A stretch of 64,000 bases of DNA from CALNYX01 sp942490925 (GTDB lineage Bacteria > Chlamydiota > Chlamydiia > Chlamydiales > JAAKFR01). The notes under the pieces are model-generated. The model did not search any database and was not told the origin of the DNA. It worked only from the letters and a program-made list of their open reading frames with translations. Positions 11,799 through 22,280 of this stretch are shown piece after piece (the stretch's first letter is position 1; each line of letters starts with the position of its first letter). The stretch lies in NCBI GenBank assembly GCA_942490925.1, contig CALNYX010000057.1:1-64000 (forward strand), in the 5' to 3' direction. The position numbers and the translations under genes were made by a program.

Positions 11799-12698
11799 TT
11801 ATAGTTTGTCCAGTATGTCCTTCATTGTAAATCCCACCAGAGGCGACACTTGAACAGCTTGAATACCACATTTTCGCCTACAGTCCATGACAATGGGAAG
11901 GGTATCATCAAAGAGTACAATTTCCTGTGGCTGTACTTGATAATGATTCTGAATGAGATTCATGTGATGTCGTTTAGCCCAATCACCAAAGAATGTTTGA
12001 AAAGGGTTCCTCCTAGCGTATGGGTTGTATGCCACTACGAAGAAAGAGTCTGCCACCTCGGGAGGAAGGTGTCTTTGTAAAACCGTCTTTGCAAGCTCGT
12101 CGCCGAGAATGTGCATGGTAGGAGTGATTCTTCTGCTGTACTCCGCTTCATCAGAGTGAGTTGCGATGGCAAGATGAAAGCCTTGTTTGTGCAAAGCTGG
12201 AGCCAGTTTGACAAAGTCTGGTGAAACTAGTGAGAGAAAGACTTCCAGAGGCTCTCCTCGCTGCATCCTACCTCGACTGTGTTGCTTGACAATGGTCAAG
12301 TCCATGTCAAAGATCACCACCTTGATACCACGTTCACGCAACCGCTCGATACTCTGCTGCACTAAATCATCGGTATTGGTCTCTTTCGTCGTCTCTCCAC
12401 CAGCGGGGCTCTCGCTAGAAGTACTTGGATCTGTGCTGGACTGCTGCTCTAAGTCATCGGTATCGGTCTCTTTAGTGCTGGACATGTTTGTCGTGGCTAC
12501 AGAAGGCGACTTATTGCTCTGACAGATGTGTTGAGAAGATAGGCGCGCGGCGGGGGCTGACGCGTGTCGTCGTTGCTCTGTAGTCTTTGGAATGGTAAAG
12601 GCGGGGCACTTTTGAGACTTGTTAGAGGATTCAGTGGCTTGTACAGTGGCTATAATGAGTGGAGCAAGGGCAGCACTAAGCAGTCTCATTCTCATCAT
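11799..12698 (-). CDS. HAD-superfamily phosphatase-like protein, secretory leader
   Basis: The start at 12698 was chosen because the MMRMRLL N-terminus there begins a hydrophobic leader (LLSAALAPLIIATVQA); an in-frame ATG at 12773 would give 25 more residues. The predicted protein is 299 aa. After a Ser/Thr-rich linker with a duplicated motif (TKETDTDDLEQQS and TKETNTDDLVQQS) comes a HAD core: motif I IFDMDLT (Asp nucleophile and Asp+2), motif II LAIATHSD, a lysine in DWAKRHH as motif III candidate, and LFDD as motif IV. These are the expected catalytic residues of an aspartate-nucleophile phosphatase. The substrate is unknown. The leader suggests entry to the secretory pathway or a plastid. 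Confidence 0.8.
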   Translation of the reverse strand: MMRMRLLSAALAPLIIATVQATESSNKSQKCPAFTIPKTTEQRRHASAPAARLSSQHICQSNKSPSVATTNMSSTKETDTDDLEQQSSTDPSTSSESPAGGETTKETNTDDLVQQSIERLRERGIKVVIFDMDLTIVKQHSRGRMQRGEPLEVFLSLVSPDFVKLAPALHKQGFHLAIATHSDEAEYSRRITPTMHILGDELAKTVLQRHLPPEVADSFFVVAYNPYARRNPFQTFFGDWAKRHHMNLIQNHYQVQPQEIVLFDDTLPIVMDCRRKCGIQAVQVSPLVGFTMKDILDKL

Positions 12699-13013
12699 CG
12701 AACACAGCGATTGTGAGCGAACGTCATCGCGTGCGCGGGTCGCGGGTCTGAATGAAATGAGATCTCGTGTCATGACACGTGTCGGAGGAGGAGGTCTGAG
12801 GGAAAACAGACGGACAATCTTCAAATGATTTTGCTAGCTAGCACTCTCGTCTCATTCTTCTTTTTAGTTGTTAGCTGTGTAGCTGGATCCTCACAGCTTA
12901 TCTAGCTAGTGACGTTTAAAATGAACTGGTATCGGTAGCTAATTACTCTTAGAATGGGAAGAATCGGGTGGAGACGAAGCGGCGGATGCGGCCATTTTCT
13001 ACAGTACCAATCG

Positions 13014-14288
13014 CTAGGAGCAAGTCTTGAGCTCCTCTTTGGCCATTTCACGGATACCTGGCTTTTCCACCTCGTTTTCAGACAAACTCAAGAGGACTCG
13101 TTTACGAGCGGCTTCCCGTGAAGCCTCGTCAGGAAAGTCTTGTGGTTTGCGCGAGTCCTCGAGAGTCAACTCACCATCTCGTGCTTCCAGCTCGTTGCCA
13201 ATGACATCAAGCACAATTCTTGACAAAGCATAGTCGTATATGCCACGCAACAGTTCGTCGTCACCATATCCCAAATCCAAGCGAGTCAGATTTTCGAGCG
13301 ATTCGACGCATACGGACAAGGAGTCATCGTACGGGAGATCCTCTTCTTCGTAGGGGTCGCGGGCAAATTCGTTGCCAAAATCATAATATTCACAACTCAA
13401 ACAGTACCACATATCCAAATGTTCCAGGCTTTGAAATTTGGCAATACTCCCAACGCCTTCGGGATCAATCTCAATGCGAGGGAACGACAAGACCTTTAGA
13501 GTTTCGGCCAAGTGAGGAGCAACTTCTAGGATCTTGTCCATGTAGCCGGAAGACAGACTTCCACGCCCATTATTTTTCAAGTGAAGTTCTTGTAACGAAG
13601 TACATTGTGGAAGGACATCTAACAATAGATCCTGCGGTGGGACGTCCTCCTTTTTGCCTTTGCAGTTCCAGTACTCGAGGGAAGGTATCCACTGTTCCTT
13701 GGTGCCTTGAAAGCAAAGACTCTTGATAGAACTCAGATCCTTCTTCTTCTTAATCTCATTGAGATCTGCCGTGTCATTAAGTTCCAGTTCTGCGGGAATG
13801 TCTATATCGCTAGCGCGATATGGGTTTGCATAAAAGACTTTTCCGCCTCCACTTGCCTTGGATTGCTCGGCTAGGAGTCCAGCTTTGACCTTTCCTTGAA
13901 ACTCGACACGAAGATTCTCCTTTTCCAGATAGAGTCGGTCTTCTTCTCTATCATTCTCATATTCTGATTTCGTCATGACTGTAACGATTGTCTCTTCATC
14001 GTTATCATAGTTTTCCAAGTCGGCAGAGTCCCATGGCGGCTCCGCGTCCCACTCTCCATCGTCAAACTCACAGAGTCCCTCGCGAATTTCCCGAGCCGCC
14101 TTAACGGCTTGTTGATACGTATCATACGACTCATCTGAAACTTCCACTTCTGTTCGGCAAATCAATTCGGCTTCATTCCATTCCCTTCCGCGATGACATC
14201 CATAGCTTGTTGGATACGTGCGAGTGACAATCACAAATTTGTCATCATCGGCGCGCGCCTTTCGTTTCTGGGAAATTTCCAAAGACAT
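13014..14288 (-). CDS. leucine-rich-repeat-like protein
   Basis: The start at 14288 (MSLEISQKRKARADDDKF) is preferred; an in-frame ATG at 14381 would add 31 residues without obvious function. The product is about 424 aa. Its N-terminal third is acidic and aromatic (FVIVTRTYPTSYGCHRGREW). The central part has leucine-rich repeats: CTSLQELHLKNNGRGSLS, ETLKVLSFPRIEID, QSLEHLDMWYCLS and ENLTRLDLGYGDDEL. The C-terminus is charged and helical. No signal peptide is seen, so a cytosolic or nuclear interaction protein is inferred. It is divergently transcribed from the gene at 14585. Confidence 0.65.
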   Translation of the reverse strand: MSLEISQKRKARADDDKFVIVTRTYPTSYGCHRGREWNEAELICRTEVEVSDESYDTYQQAVKAAREIREGLCEFDDGEWDAEPPWDSADLENYDNDEETIVTVMTKSEYENDREEDRLYLEKENLRVEFQGKVKAGLLAEQSKASGGGKVFYANPYRASDIDIPAELELNDTADLNEIKKKKDLSSIKSLCFQGTKEQWIPSLEYWNCKGKKEDVPPQDLLLDVLPQCTSLQELHLKNNGRGSLSSGYMDKILEVAPHLAETLKVLSFPRIEIDPEGVGSIAKFQSLEHLDMWYCLSCEYYDFGNEFARDPYEEEDLPYDDSLSVCVESLENLTRLDLGYGDDELLRGIYDYALSRIVLDVIGNELEARDGELTLEDSRKPQDFPDEASREAARKRVLLSLSENEVEKPGIREMAKEELKTCS

Positions 14289-14584
14289 TCTCTCTTTTGT
14301 TCTTTTGCTGCAACTGGTTACGATTCTTGCTTGTACCGGTGCGAGTGTTGCGCCTGGATATGAATATTTCTTGTGCTGCATGCATGCGAGAGATCGATGA
14401 ACAAAAAGGAAAAAAGGCCCCGAGCATCACTTCCACGTGTTCCGCGAAGGGTCCGGCCGGCGCAGGTCGGAGGCAGTTCGAAGATCGCCAACGCGCCTGT
14501 CGACCTTTCACTGGTTCTATCGCCAACAAACATCGCTGAAGACATGTTTGCGTTGAGAGCCACTCCAAGCTCAAATCCATCATC
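14289..14584. promoter_or_regulatory. shared divergent promoter region
   Basis: This 296-bp interval separates two head-to-head genes (LRR-like on minus, secreted two-domain protein on plus) and must hold both start regions. No TATA box or other element can be assigned with confidence. Confidence 0.45.
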
Positions 14585-15859
14585 ATGTTGCGCCTTGCCC
14601 CTGTAGTAGCATTGTGGCTTGGCGTGTTGCCTTTCTGTGTCTCATCAGTATGTGTGAAGGGCGTTCCAATGGACCTCTACTGCATTCAGGTTGGATCAAT
14701 GATTGACAATGGACTTCCAACGCTAGAGTATGCTCACGAGCATACCATTCACTGTTTGGTGGATGTATCCTTCTGTCGTAACTCGGGTTTTGAAATCTTG
14801 GCACCAAACGACAACGGAACGTACGATAGAGCCGTTGTTCTGGACGACTTTGGCAATGAGGAAGTGATTCGGATTGCACGATCAGTCGGTCAGTGCTCCA
14901 CGTGCACTGGCGACGGAACGCAACAAACAAACTTCTTTGTCACTGTTCAGGGAGAGCTAGTTGATGCCACAGGTGTGGGAGATAGTGACGTAGACCCGCC
15001 ATTGCTTCAAGTCACAAGCATGACTGTCGATGGGACTTGTCCCACGCCTGCGCCAGTTACAGCGGCTCCCGTGACTTCAGCACCTACATCTCCAGCTCCT
15101 GTGGTGGCCAGTACTTCAACATCTGAACCAACCTCTTTTGAAGATTCATCTGCTCCATCCACTATTGTGGGAGTGGAATCTCTTGTGCCAAGTGTTGCTG
15201 ACGAGATTGAATCCGCTGCTCCGACGGAGGTAGAGGATACCACAGTTCCAGTTAGCACACTTGCCCCTGTAACACCTGCTCCAACAACGCCTGCACCTGT
15301 GGCTGCATCGGTCTGCCTAACGGGCGTTCCAATGGATCTGTACTGCATTCAGGTTGGATCTATGATTGACAATGGACTTCCAACACTCGAGTACGCTCAC
15401 GAGCACACCATTCACTGTTTGGTGGACGTGTCTTTCTGTCGTAACTCGGGTTTTGAAATCTTGGCGCCAAACGAAAGTGGAACGTACGATCGAGCAGTTG
15501 TGTTGGACGACTTTGGTAACGAGGAAGTGATTCGCATTGCACGAGCAGTAGGTCAGTGCTCCACGTGCACGGGCGGGGGAAGCCAGCAAACAAACTTTTT
15601 TGTGACTGTGGAGGGAGAGCTAGTTGACGCAAGTAGTGTAGGCGATAGTGACGCAAACCCGCCGTTGCTTCGAGTCACAAGCATGACTGTCGACGGGACT
15701 TGTTCTACAACCACTCCCGGAACGTTGACCACCGCGAATACACTGTCGTCTTCGGCCAGTATCAACAAACCGGACTCAACTAGCAGTATAGGGAGGAATC
15801 TGGTCTTCAATGCAGGATGCTTCCTTCCAGTGTTGGCGTTGCTGGCACTGTTGATCTGA
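14585..15859 (+). CDS. secreted protein with two near-identical Cys domains and GPI-type tail
   Basis: 424 aa from an ATG followed by a hydrophobic signal peptide (residues 1-21). Domain 1 (about 22-152) and domain 2 (about 243-372) share almost every residue, including VPMDLYCIQVGSMIDNG and RNSGFEILAPN. Each has about seven cysteines, two in a CSTC pair. A Thr/Pro/Ser-rich linker (155-242, repeats of APVT and PAPTTPAP) joins them. The end (CFLPVLALLALLI) is a short hydrophobic tail without a following charged segment, as in GPI-anchored precursors. A cell-surface or frustule-matrix role is inferred. The family is not recognised. Near identity of the two domains at DNA level points to recent duplication or gene conversion. 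Confidence 0.8.
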   Translation: MLRLAPVVALWLGVLPFCVSSVCVKGVPMDLYCIQVGSMIDNGLPTLEYAHEHTIHCLVDVSFCRNSGFEILAPNDNGTYDRAVVLDDFGNEEVIRIARSVGQCSTCTGDGTQQTNFFVTVQGELVDATGVGDSDVDPPLLQVTSMTVDGTCPTPAPVTAAPVTSAPTSPAPVVASTSTSEPTSFEDSSAPSTIVGVESLVPSVADEIESAAPTEVEDTTVPVSTLAPVTPAPTTPAPVAASVCLTGVPMDLYCIQVGSMIDNGLPTLEYAHEHTIHCLVDVSFCRNSGFEILAPNESGTYDRAVVLDDFGNEEVIRIARAVGQCSTCTGGGSQQTNFFVTVEGELVDASSVGDSDANPPLLRVTSMTVDGTCSTTTPGTLTTANTLSSSASINKPDSTSSIGRNLVFNAGCFLPVLALLALLI

Positions 15860-16190
15860 TTGTCTATTGTTTCCTCCTAGGTTATCCTCCCATAAAACCC
15901 CAACTAGAAAACAGTTTCGATTATGAATACATGGAACTATCTAGAATGGAGCTTTCAGGCGTTCTTCATACAGGACAGTAGTCGCGCAAGAGCCAGACAC
16001 TGTATTACCATCATGGCTTCGAGAGCAAGAAATATGGCATTCGCGTTTTTACAAATACTACACTCTTTTGAACGTGCTTCGTTCCGAAGAGGAGCCTGAG
16101 AGTGTGCTCTTATTCCTTTTTGCAAAGAGAATGCCCGCCATGTCCGGGGAAAATAAGCGAATCAAAGTTTTTAAGCTGAATACCACTCTC
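15860..16190. other. convergent 3' intergenic interval
   Basis: This lies between the 3' ends of the two-domain secreted gene and the PPR gene. No open frame or repeat of note is visible; it presumably holds both polyadenylation regions. Confidence 0.4.
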
Positions 16191-18351
16191 TCAGTTACTC
16201 ATGTACTCCAAAAGAGCATCCATCTGATCCATTACATCGATAATGGTCTCTTGCTTCCAGCTCTTTTCGCCGTACTTCTCTTCCACGCGCTTCTTCAGTT
16301 CATTTGCTCGCTTCCTTGCATCCTCGTCATCGTCAACCTTGCCCAAGGCATCAATCACTACACGATACGAAACTCGGTCTGGCCCATACTCTAACTCACC
16401 AATCTCATGTAGCTTTAGCATTCGATGAAGTAGCTGTTCGGCGTCCTGTGGAAGGTTCCAGTTGGCATAGCATCTCAGGAGACTGCGATAAGAAATCATG
16501 TTGGGTTTAATGTCAGGCACGCCGTCTTCGTGTAATTCTTTCATCCTATTAACAAGAGTTTCGGCGCGCAAGACTGACCATACTCGGTCTCCACTACGTG
16601 CGAGCGAGTCTGCCAACGAGAGTGAAGTAAGAAGAAAACACACGTCAGCAATCGTGCCACCAACACAAGAACAGCAAACGGAACTTGCTATACTCACCGA
16701 GAACGTAGTTGTACGAAATCTTGTTTGGACTTTCACTAAGTTTTCCAGACTCATATAGCGCATGCATGTGTTTTAGTAGCTTCTCAGACTCATTCGCCAT
16801 GGAACGATTCGCACATGCCCCCAGAAGACAATTGTACGTAATCACATTCGGAGTTACGCCAGACTTAATCATGCGGTCCACAAGAGCCTTTGCTCGAAAA
16901 GGTGCATCCACTTCGCCACTTTTTGCCCATGCATACATGGCACAATTGTACGCTACTGTATTCGGTGTGACATTGTCATCTTCTTGCATTTCCACCAACA
17001 AGCGTTCTGCTTCCAGCGGTTTTCCTTCTCTTGCATATCCATTGAGAACTCCGCAGTAATGAAACTTGTTTGGTACAACACTTCGCTCTCTCATTCGATT
17101 TAGGAGAAGTTCACCTCGATTAGCATATCCACTCTTGGCCAAGGCATCAATCACACATCGATAGTTGAGGTCGCTCGGTCCTCGCTTCAGCTTTCCTTCA
17201 TCCTCAAGCTTCAATACTTGTTCAAAAAGCTCCTCGGCCTTTTCACCCATGGCGTGTTTGGAATACAAATTGAGTAAGTTTGTATACGACACCATATCCG
17301 GTCTAGTACGGCCATTCATTCTCTTTAGCAACTGTTCAGCACGTTCCACAACCTTGTTTTCATTTGATTTTGACAGAGCGTCCAAAACACAATTGAATGC
17401 AACTGTGTTTGGTAGAATGTTTCGATCCATCATGGATTGAAGCAGCTGTTCAGCCTTTTTAGCATCTCCACGTTTGGCGTGTCCGTTGAGTACTGCACAA
17501 TAGTGAAACGCATTTGGCTGAATCATTGCGCTATTCTTGAGAATAGCTTCGGCACGAGCTACTGCATCCTCGTCTAAACACTTTGTCATGGTCACCAAGA
17601 CTTCTGTGAAAATTTTGACATCCAAAAGCTCGCTTTTCTGCAATAGTGGTAATATTCGTTCCAGTATGTGTACAGCTGAGGATGGGTGTTGTTGACTGGC
17701 TCGAAGGATGTTGAATACCATGCCTATGGTAACGACTTGCTCCTCTTCATCGTGCTCTAGCATTCGCTCCAAGAGCAACAGAGCCATATCTGCTCCTTCT
17801 TGTTTGTTGAAATTCTTGTTTATGTGAAACCATATTGCATTCTTTGCGGACAAGAGTGTAGAGTCGTCCCAATCAGTCGTCTTGAGCAACGCATCTGTAT
17901 GCTTGTTCATCAATGCTTGCGCGCGCTCCGGTCGAGTACCGGAAAGAACCGACACTGAATATTCCGTCATGTTGTACTGAAATAAACAAGAATTTGTTTG
18001 TAACAAAGCTAGTGAAGATTCCAAGCTTTCTACTGAAACGTCACTGAGTGGATGATGTCGGCACGTTCGCAACACGTTCCAGACAACGCCTTGCTTGAGA
18101 ATCGTGGTGCCGCTTTCTTGCTCCTCACGCAGCAGTTTCTCTAGTAGCTTCAACGCTTTTTCAGGATTCTGTTTATCTCTCTGTGTATAGTTCCAAATGG
18201 AATTCAGAGCTCGGCGCTGCGCTTTTCGACTTATTTGAGGAGAAGGCGCCGACACGGAAAAGGCGCCAACTGATGTGGCGGCACAAAAGAGAAGCAAAAT
18301 CATTAGCAAAATCGTCACTTCACGGCTATATTCATGGCGTATACGTTTCAT
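16191..18351 (-). CDS. plastid-targeted PPR protein
   Basis: Two exons are inferred: 18351-16698 and 16609-16191, with an 88-nt intron (16697-16610; GTGAGT...GGCAG). Splicing restores phase and joins NYVL to DSLARSG. The product is about 690 aa. The N-terminus is a hydrophobic leader (ILLMILLLFCAATSVGAF) followed by SVSAP, matching the signal peptide plus A-F cleavage site of diatom plastid preproteins. About ten P-type pentatricopeptide repeats follow, for example PNAFHYCAVLNGHAKRGD, PNTVAYNCAMYAWAKSGE and PDRVSYRVVIDALGKVDD. PPR proteins bind RNA sequence-specifically, so plastid RNA processing or stabilisation is inferred. In-frame ATG 18423 would add 24 residues before the leader. Confidence 0.88.
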
Positions 18352-18649
18352 CTTTTCTCCTATCAAGAGCTCTGGCCAGCGGTTGATTAGAACAGCAGAA
18401 GAGCAACAAGGTGTCCATCGCATCACGCGTGGATGATGCCATGACGCACGTCAGTCATTTCGAAATGACTCTCGTAACAACAAAAAAGTGTCAAAATCGA
18501 TCGTTCGAACTTGCTGAAGAAAGCCAGATTACATATGCTAATCAAATTCACATGGTACTACAAAGCTAGCTTGTCCTCTGATCTACTACCTTCTATTGCA
18601 GCACAGCTTCCCTCTTGCACAACTTTACCGGAGCAAGGCACTGTTCATT

Positions 18650-19408
18650 TTACGCAATAAACCATGCCGTTGTACGGAAAGGTCGTCTTATCTTCAATTC
18701 CTTTTGGTACAAGTTCAAATCATATCCCATATTTTTGTAGAACTCTACATTACCGTCGTGGCATTCAAGATACAACGGCGTTTCTCCCGCAATGGCAGCA
18801 GTGGCGGCGCTCATGAGCTTTCGTCCGACGCCCTTGCCTTGTGCATCATTCGACACTCCTAGGACTTGCACATGCCAGTGAGGAGTCTCCTTCATGAGTT
18901 CCTTGTGACAATCTGCTGTCCCTTGAGAGAACGCGTCGAATCGAGCCGCCACATCCTTACCCATTTGCACCGGAGCAGGAACACCCAAGGGAGTGACGGA
19001 GAGGCAAAAGTGTATCATGAATAAAAGTGAATTCGTGTAAGGAGGAATCAATGCAAGTGCACCCAGAAACTTTCCATCAGTGTCTCGAGACACGAAAATA
19101 TGACCGAAGTGTTCCGCAAAGGTCAATACGCATTCTAGCATGTAGAAGGTTGCTTGCGTATGCTGTTTTTCATTGAGATTTGTCTTGAAGTGTTTGCCAC
19201 CAACCATCCAAGCAAAGTCATCACCTGCGAGAAAGACAGCCTTCGCTGCGATTCGCTCCTCTTTCGTGAGCCGCAAAACCACTTGAATGCTTTCGTCGAC
19301 GCCGGGAGGCAAATCTTCTGTTTTCACTCTTGGAGCTTGTCGTCGAAAGAGGCGCCAAAGGCCGCCTCCTGTGAGAGCCAGCGCAGATGACATCAGTAGA
19401 GTTGTCAT
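18650..19408 (-). CDS. GNAT-family N-acetyltransferase
   Basis: 252 aa. A hydrophobic or arginine-containing N-terminus (about 1-25) may be a targeting or anchor segment. The acetyl-CoA binding motif A is VLGVSNDAQGKGVGRKLM (about 183-199, QGKGVG at 190-195). Motif B follows as YLECHDGNVEFYKNMGY, the usual C-terminal GNAT signature. The acceptor substrate cannot be inferred. It is transcribed in the same direction as the hydrolase at 19484, whose stop lies 75 bp from this start. Confidence 0.85.
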   Translation of the reverse strand: MTTLLMSSALALTGGGLWRLFRRQAPRVKTEDLPPGVDESIQVVLRLTKEERIAAKAVFLAGDDFAWMVGGKHFKTNLNEKQHTQATFYMLECVLTFAEHFGHIFVSRDTDGKFLGALALIPPYTNSLLFMIHFCLSVTPLGVPAPVQMGKDVAARFDAFSQGTADCHKELMKETPHWHVQVLGVSNDAQGKGVGRKLMSAATAAIAGETPLYLECHDGNVEFYKNMGYDLNLYQKELKIRRPFRTTAWFIA

Positions 19409-19483
19409 GTTCCAGCTTCAATCGTGTCGATCGAGGATGTTCCGAACACCAAAACATGTAGCTATGGGTCCTTCTGAACAAAT

Positions 19484-20344
19484 TCACTTCCCATCCGTCT
19501 CATATAGCTCGCTTATGCCTTCCACCACCGAAGTTATGTACTCCAAGTCATTTGATTTTGATAGCCGATGGTCGCCGTCCTTGCGAAGAGTCACTTGTAC
19601 GTTACTACTAGGACCGTCAAGCAGTTTAGCAAGTGTCTCTGATTTTTGAAAGGAAACATCCTTGTCCTTTTGACCGTGGATCAGGTGTATAGGGCACTTG
19701 ATGGGAATACTTGTCTTGTTCAACAAGCACCATTGCTGAGCATCCTCCATGAGTTTGCTCGTGATGGGATAAGGCTCGTCTGAGTATTGTGACGGCCGGT
19801 AAAACACTTCCGTAGTTTTCAAGTCATGTTTGTCTGCCCCTGATAGTTCGCTGTAGATATCACGAGTAAAGTCAGGTGCAGCAGCGATGCCGACGATACC
19901 AGTCACTCGATTGGATCGTTGCAGTGCCACGTGAAGTGCAATCCAGGCGCCCATGGACGAGCCAACCAGAATTTGTGGACCACTTGTGAGAGTATCCAAT
20001 ACTTTAAGCGTATCTTGAATCCAATCCGACAAGGTAAGCTCCATAAACTCTCCAGAAGATCTGCCGTGCCCTCGATAATCGAACCTCACGAACGGTCGAT
20101 TCATTTGTTGGCAGTGTCGTTCCATTGCCATGGCCTTGCGACCCGCCATTTCAGACCGAAATCCATTTAAAAATACAATGCCAGGAGATATGCTGCCGTC
20201 TGTGGAATAGTAAGCGATTCTTTGGCCATTTGCAAGCTCAAGATACCGCGGACATGACATGATCAGTGCTTGAGTGACAGGCGCCACCAAAAGGAAGACC
20301 AGAATGAGCGTCGCAAAGCCTATCCAGCAGAACAGAGCATTCAT
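19484..20344 (-). CDS. alpha/beta hydrolase, ABHD10-like
   Basis: 286 aa. A hydrophobic N-terminus (about 5-27) is a signal anchor or transit segment. The fold signatures are GIVFLNGFRSEMAGRKA, FVRFDYRGHGRSSGEF and the nucleophile elbow GSSMG (Ser130). The probable acid is Asp227 in HGQKDKDV and the catalytic His is His259 in DGDHRLS. The NGFRSEM and RFDYRGHG blocks are typical of the ABHD10 acyl-protein thioesterase/esterase group; the family call is from remembered motifs. Its 5' end overlaps a duplicated segment (20270-20650) that has a relative at 24790-24985. Confidence 0.85.
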   Translation of the reverse strand: MNALFCWIGFATLILVFLLVAPVTQALIMSCPRYLELANGQRIAYYSTDGSISPGIVFLNGFRSEMAGRKAMAMERHCQQMNRPFVRFDYRGHGRSSGEFMELTLSDWIQDTLKVLDTLTSGPQILVGSSMGAWIALHVALQRSNRVTGIVGIAAAPDFTRDIYSELSGADKHDLKTTEVFYRPSQYSDEPYPITSKLMEDAQQWCLLNKTSIPIKCPIHLIHGQKDKDVSFQKSETLAKLLDGPSSNVQVTLRKDGDHRLSKSNDLEYITSVVEGISELYETDGK

Positions 20345-20650
20345 CTATCACTTCCTACTGTTAACCATGCTATCAGGGACTATCAGTAGCTCACAAGGCC
20401 CATTGCGACGAGCGGCAGCAAATACGTCGCGCCGTCGCTCCCTTCTCAATTGCTGTCGGTCATCAAGTCGTGAGTTGGCTCCGAGTCATGAGTCATCGCT
20501 CAAGCTAGCTAGCTCCTCTCCTGATGCCTTTCGCGCTTTGGCTAGTAGCTACTCATCATTTCCGATGTTCCAAAGACCAACAGAAAGAGATCAGACAACA
20601 TTTCTAGGAACTGGCTGCCAATAAGGTAATGCTAAGTGCGATCCTAACAA
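20270..20650. repeat. duplicated segment, relative of 24790-24985
   Basis: The 5' end and upstream region of the hydrolase gene share ordered blocks with 24790-24985: GCAAAGCCT, CCAGCAGA, TTCCT.CTGTTAA, ATCAGGGA and AATAAGG. The two are clearly diverged copies with small indels. The copy at 24.8 kb lies at the right-hand edge of an island, so this pair records where island material comes from. Confidence 0.6.
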
Positions 20651-20657
20651 ATGCATA

Positions 20658-21872
20658 TTACTCGGTTAGCCAGCTGCTTTCATTCCAAAGAGGATATCCT
20701 AGAATACGAAAGTCGTCAGCGTAGAGACGAGAGATTGTTTCAGCTGTCTTGCGATTGTAATGCTCTCCCAATTTATTAGACGCCCCAGTTGCGTGGACGT
20801 TGCCAGTCGTGACACCCACTTTGTTTGGATCTATGCTTCGAAGCATATCCTTGCAGTCGCCCGTGGCCGAGTAGTAACAGGCTTGGCCAGAGAATTGTTC
20901 CCATCCGTTACTAAGCAAAGAAGATTGTATTCCAATCTGCTTTACGAGACAAGGGAACCAACAACTTTGCTCCTCTACTCGTATAACCGTGACCTCTTGT
21001 GCAGATAGTGTCGGTGTGATGCATGTTTCCACTTGTTGACATAAATGATGGCTAATGCCACAAAGATTCCCATGCCTTGTAAGCTTCAATTCAATCTCCT
21101 CAACGAATCCTTCGAACGATATCTCTGGCTTGATACCATGCCAGCCATGTGTATCGCAACCCTTCTGACCATCGCTGATACATGCATTTACAACTTTCTG
21201 TAGGTACATGGAGAGAATGCGCGTGTATGGGTTTCTTGCCACGAAATAGACGTGGGTTTCCTCGCTATTGATACTGTGATGTTCCCAATGTCTCATATCA
21301 TTGTCGACGGCATAACCACTAATGGCAGGCTTTCTGTTCCATGCAGCAAACACGAACCCACCGAATTGCTTATTTCCATTCTTTTGAGGAACACATAACA
21401 GTGGGCGTAGACCTTCCGAGTCTCTGACGTCAGGAGGAAATGTGAACAAATGTGCTCTGGGGTTCATGGGCAAGTTCTCTACCAGGTCCTTCCGATCATG
21501 TTCCGGCAATTGTAGTCCCATACCCATACTACAGTTTGTAAAAATAGTCGAGTTTGAGATGGAGGTGAGTTTGGAAGCTTTGCCCGAGTCTGTGGCGGGA
21601 AGGACCTCACAAGTTGACGTGATGGTAGGTTTCGGTTTCTTAGTTACATGCTTCAATTTGACCTTTTTGCCAGTATCTGATGGTGTAGCAAGAAACTCGG
21701 GTTTCTGAGCAGCAATGGCGTCGTTGTCCGTATCAGATACTAGTGCTCCGACGTCTGCTACTTCGTTTAAAGTATTGTTTGTATGGAACGATTGATGAGG
21801 CGGCTGTGCATTAGTTGCCGTGGGAAGTCCGTTCAGGCACAGCAACAAACCAGCAAGCAACGACATGGCCAT
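20658..21872 (-). CDS. carbohydrate sulfotransferase (sulfotransferase family 2 type)
   Basis: 404 aa from the ATG at 21872. A hydrophobic signal or anchor is at the start (SLLAGLLLCLNGLPTATNA), then a low-complexity stem with N-glycosylation sites, then the catalytic part. YFVARNPYTRILSMYLQK (about 209-226) matches the 3'-phosphate-binding R-x-P-x-x-R signature of HNK-1/chondroitin-type enzymes. The C-terminal ISRLYADDFRILGYP is also typical of that family. A Golgi type II enzyme that transfers sulfate from PAPS to glycans is inferred. The gene is divergent from the exostosin at 22281. Confidence 0.82.
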   Translation of the reverse strand: MAMSLLAGLLLCLNGLPTATNAQPPHQSFHTNNTLNEVADVGALVSDTDNDAIAAQKPEFLATPSDTGKKVKLKHVTKKPKPTITSTCEVLPATDSGKASKLTSISNSTIFTNCSMGMGLQLPEHDRKDLVENLPMNPRAHLFTFPPDVRDSEGLRPLLCVPQKNGNKQFGGFVFAAWNRKPAISGYAVDNDMRHWEHHSINSEETHVYFVARNPYTRILSMYLQKVVNACISDGQKGCDTHGWHGIKPEISFEGFVEEIELKLTRHGNLCGISHHLCQQVETCITPTLSAQEVTVIRVEEQSCWFPCLVKQIGIQSSLLSNGWEQFSGQACYYSATGDCKDMLRSIDPNKVGVTTGNVHATGASNKLGEHYNRKTAETISRLYADDFRILGYPLWNESSWLTE

Positions 21873-22125
21873 CAGCACTCTAACTTGCCGTCAGGACGAC
21901 TCTGATTCTTGGGCGACTCCTGGGCCCGGAGGCAGAGGCCGGTGTGAGCCCTCTATAAGGCATTGTCTGTTTGTTTCACCATCGCGATCGCGGCCATTAT
22001 ATAATACCATCAGCATTCAAATAAAACTATAACGTGCAGTAACACACATTTATTTGAACGACCGTTGGGCCGTTGGGTCTTGGTTTTCTATCGCCGGGCG
22101 CGGCGAATCGAAAATTTTCGCTTTA

Positions 22126-22182
22126 CACGTGCCAGAAAATTCGTCCGTTATGCATCGCGCACGTGCCAGAAAATTCGATCGT
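22126..22182. promoter_or_regulatory. direct repeat with CACGTG box upstream of the exostosin gene
   Basis: CACGTGCCAGAAAATTCG occurs twice, at 22126 and about 22160, 34 bp apart, roughly 100-155 bp upstream of the ATG at 22281. CACGTG is the palindromic E-box/G-box core bound by bHLH or bZIP factors. The repeat is seen directly; a regulatory role is inferred. Confidence 0.5.
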
Positions 22183-22280
22183 TACACGTATTAGCATGCA
22201 CCGCCATCATCCTTATTTCCTATGCCTGGTGATGCATGTTGTGTCGATAAGGTAGCTTCGTCAATCGAATCAAGCAAGTC

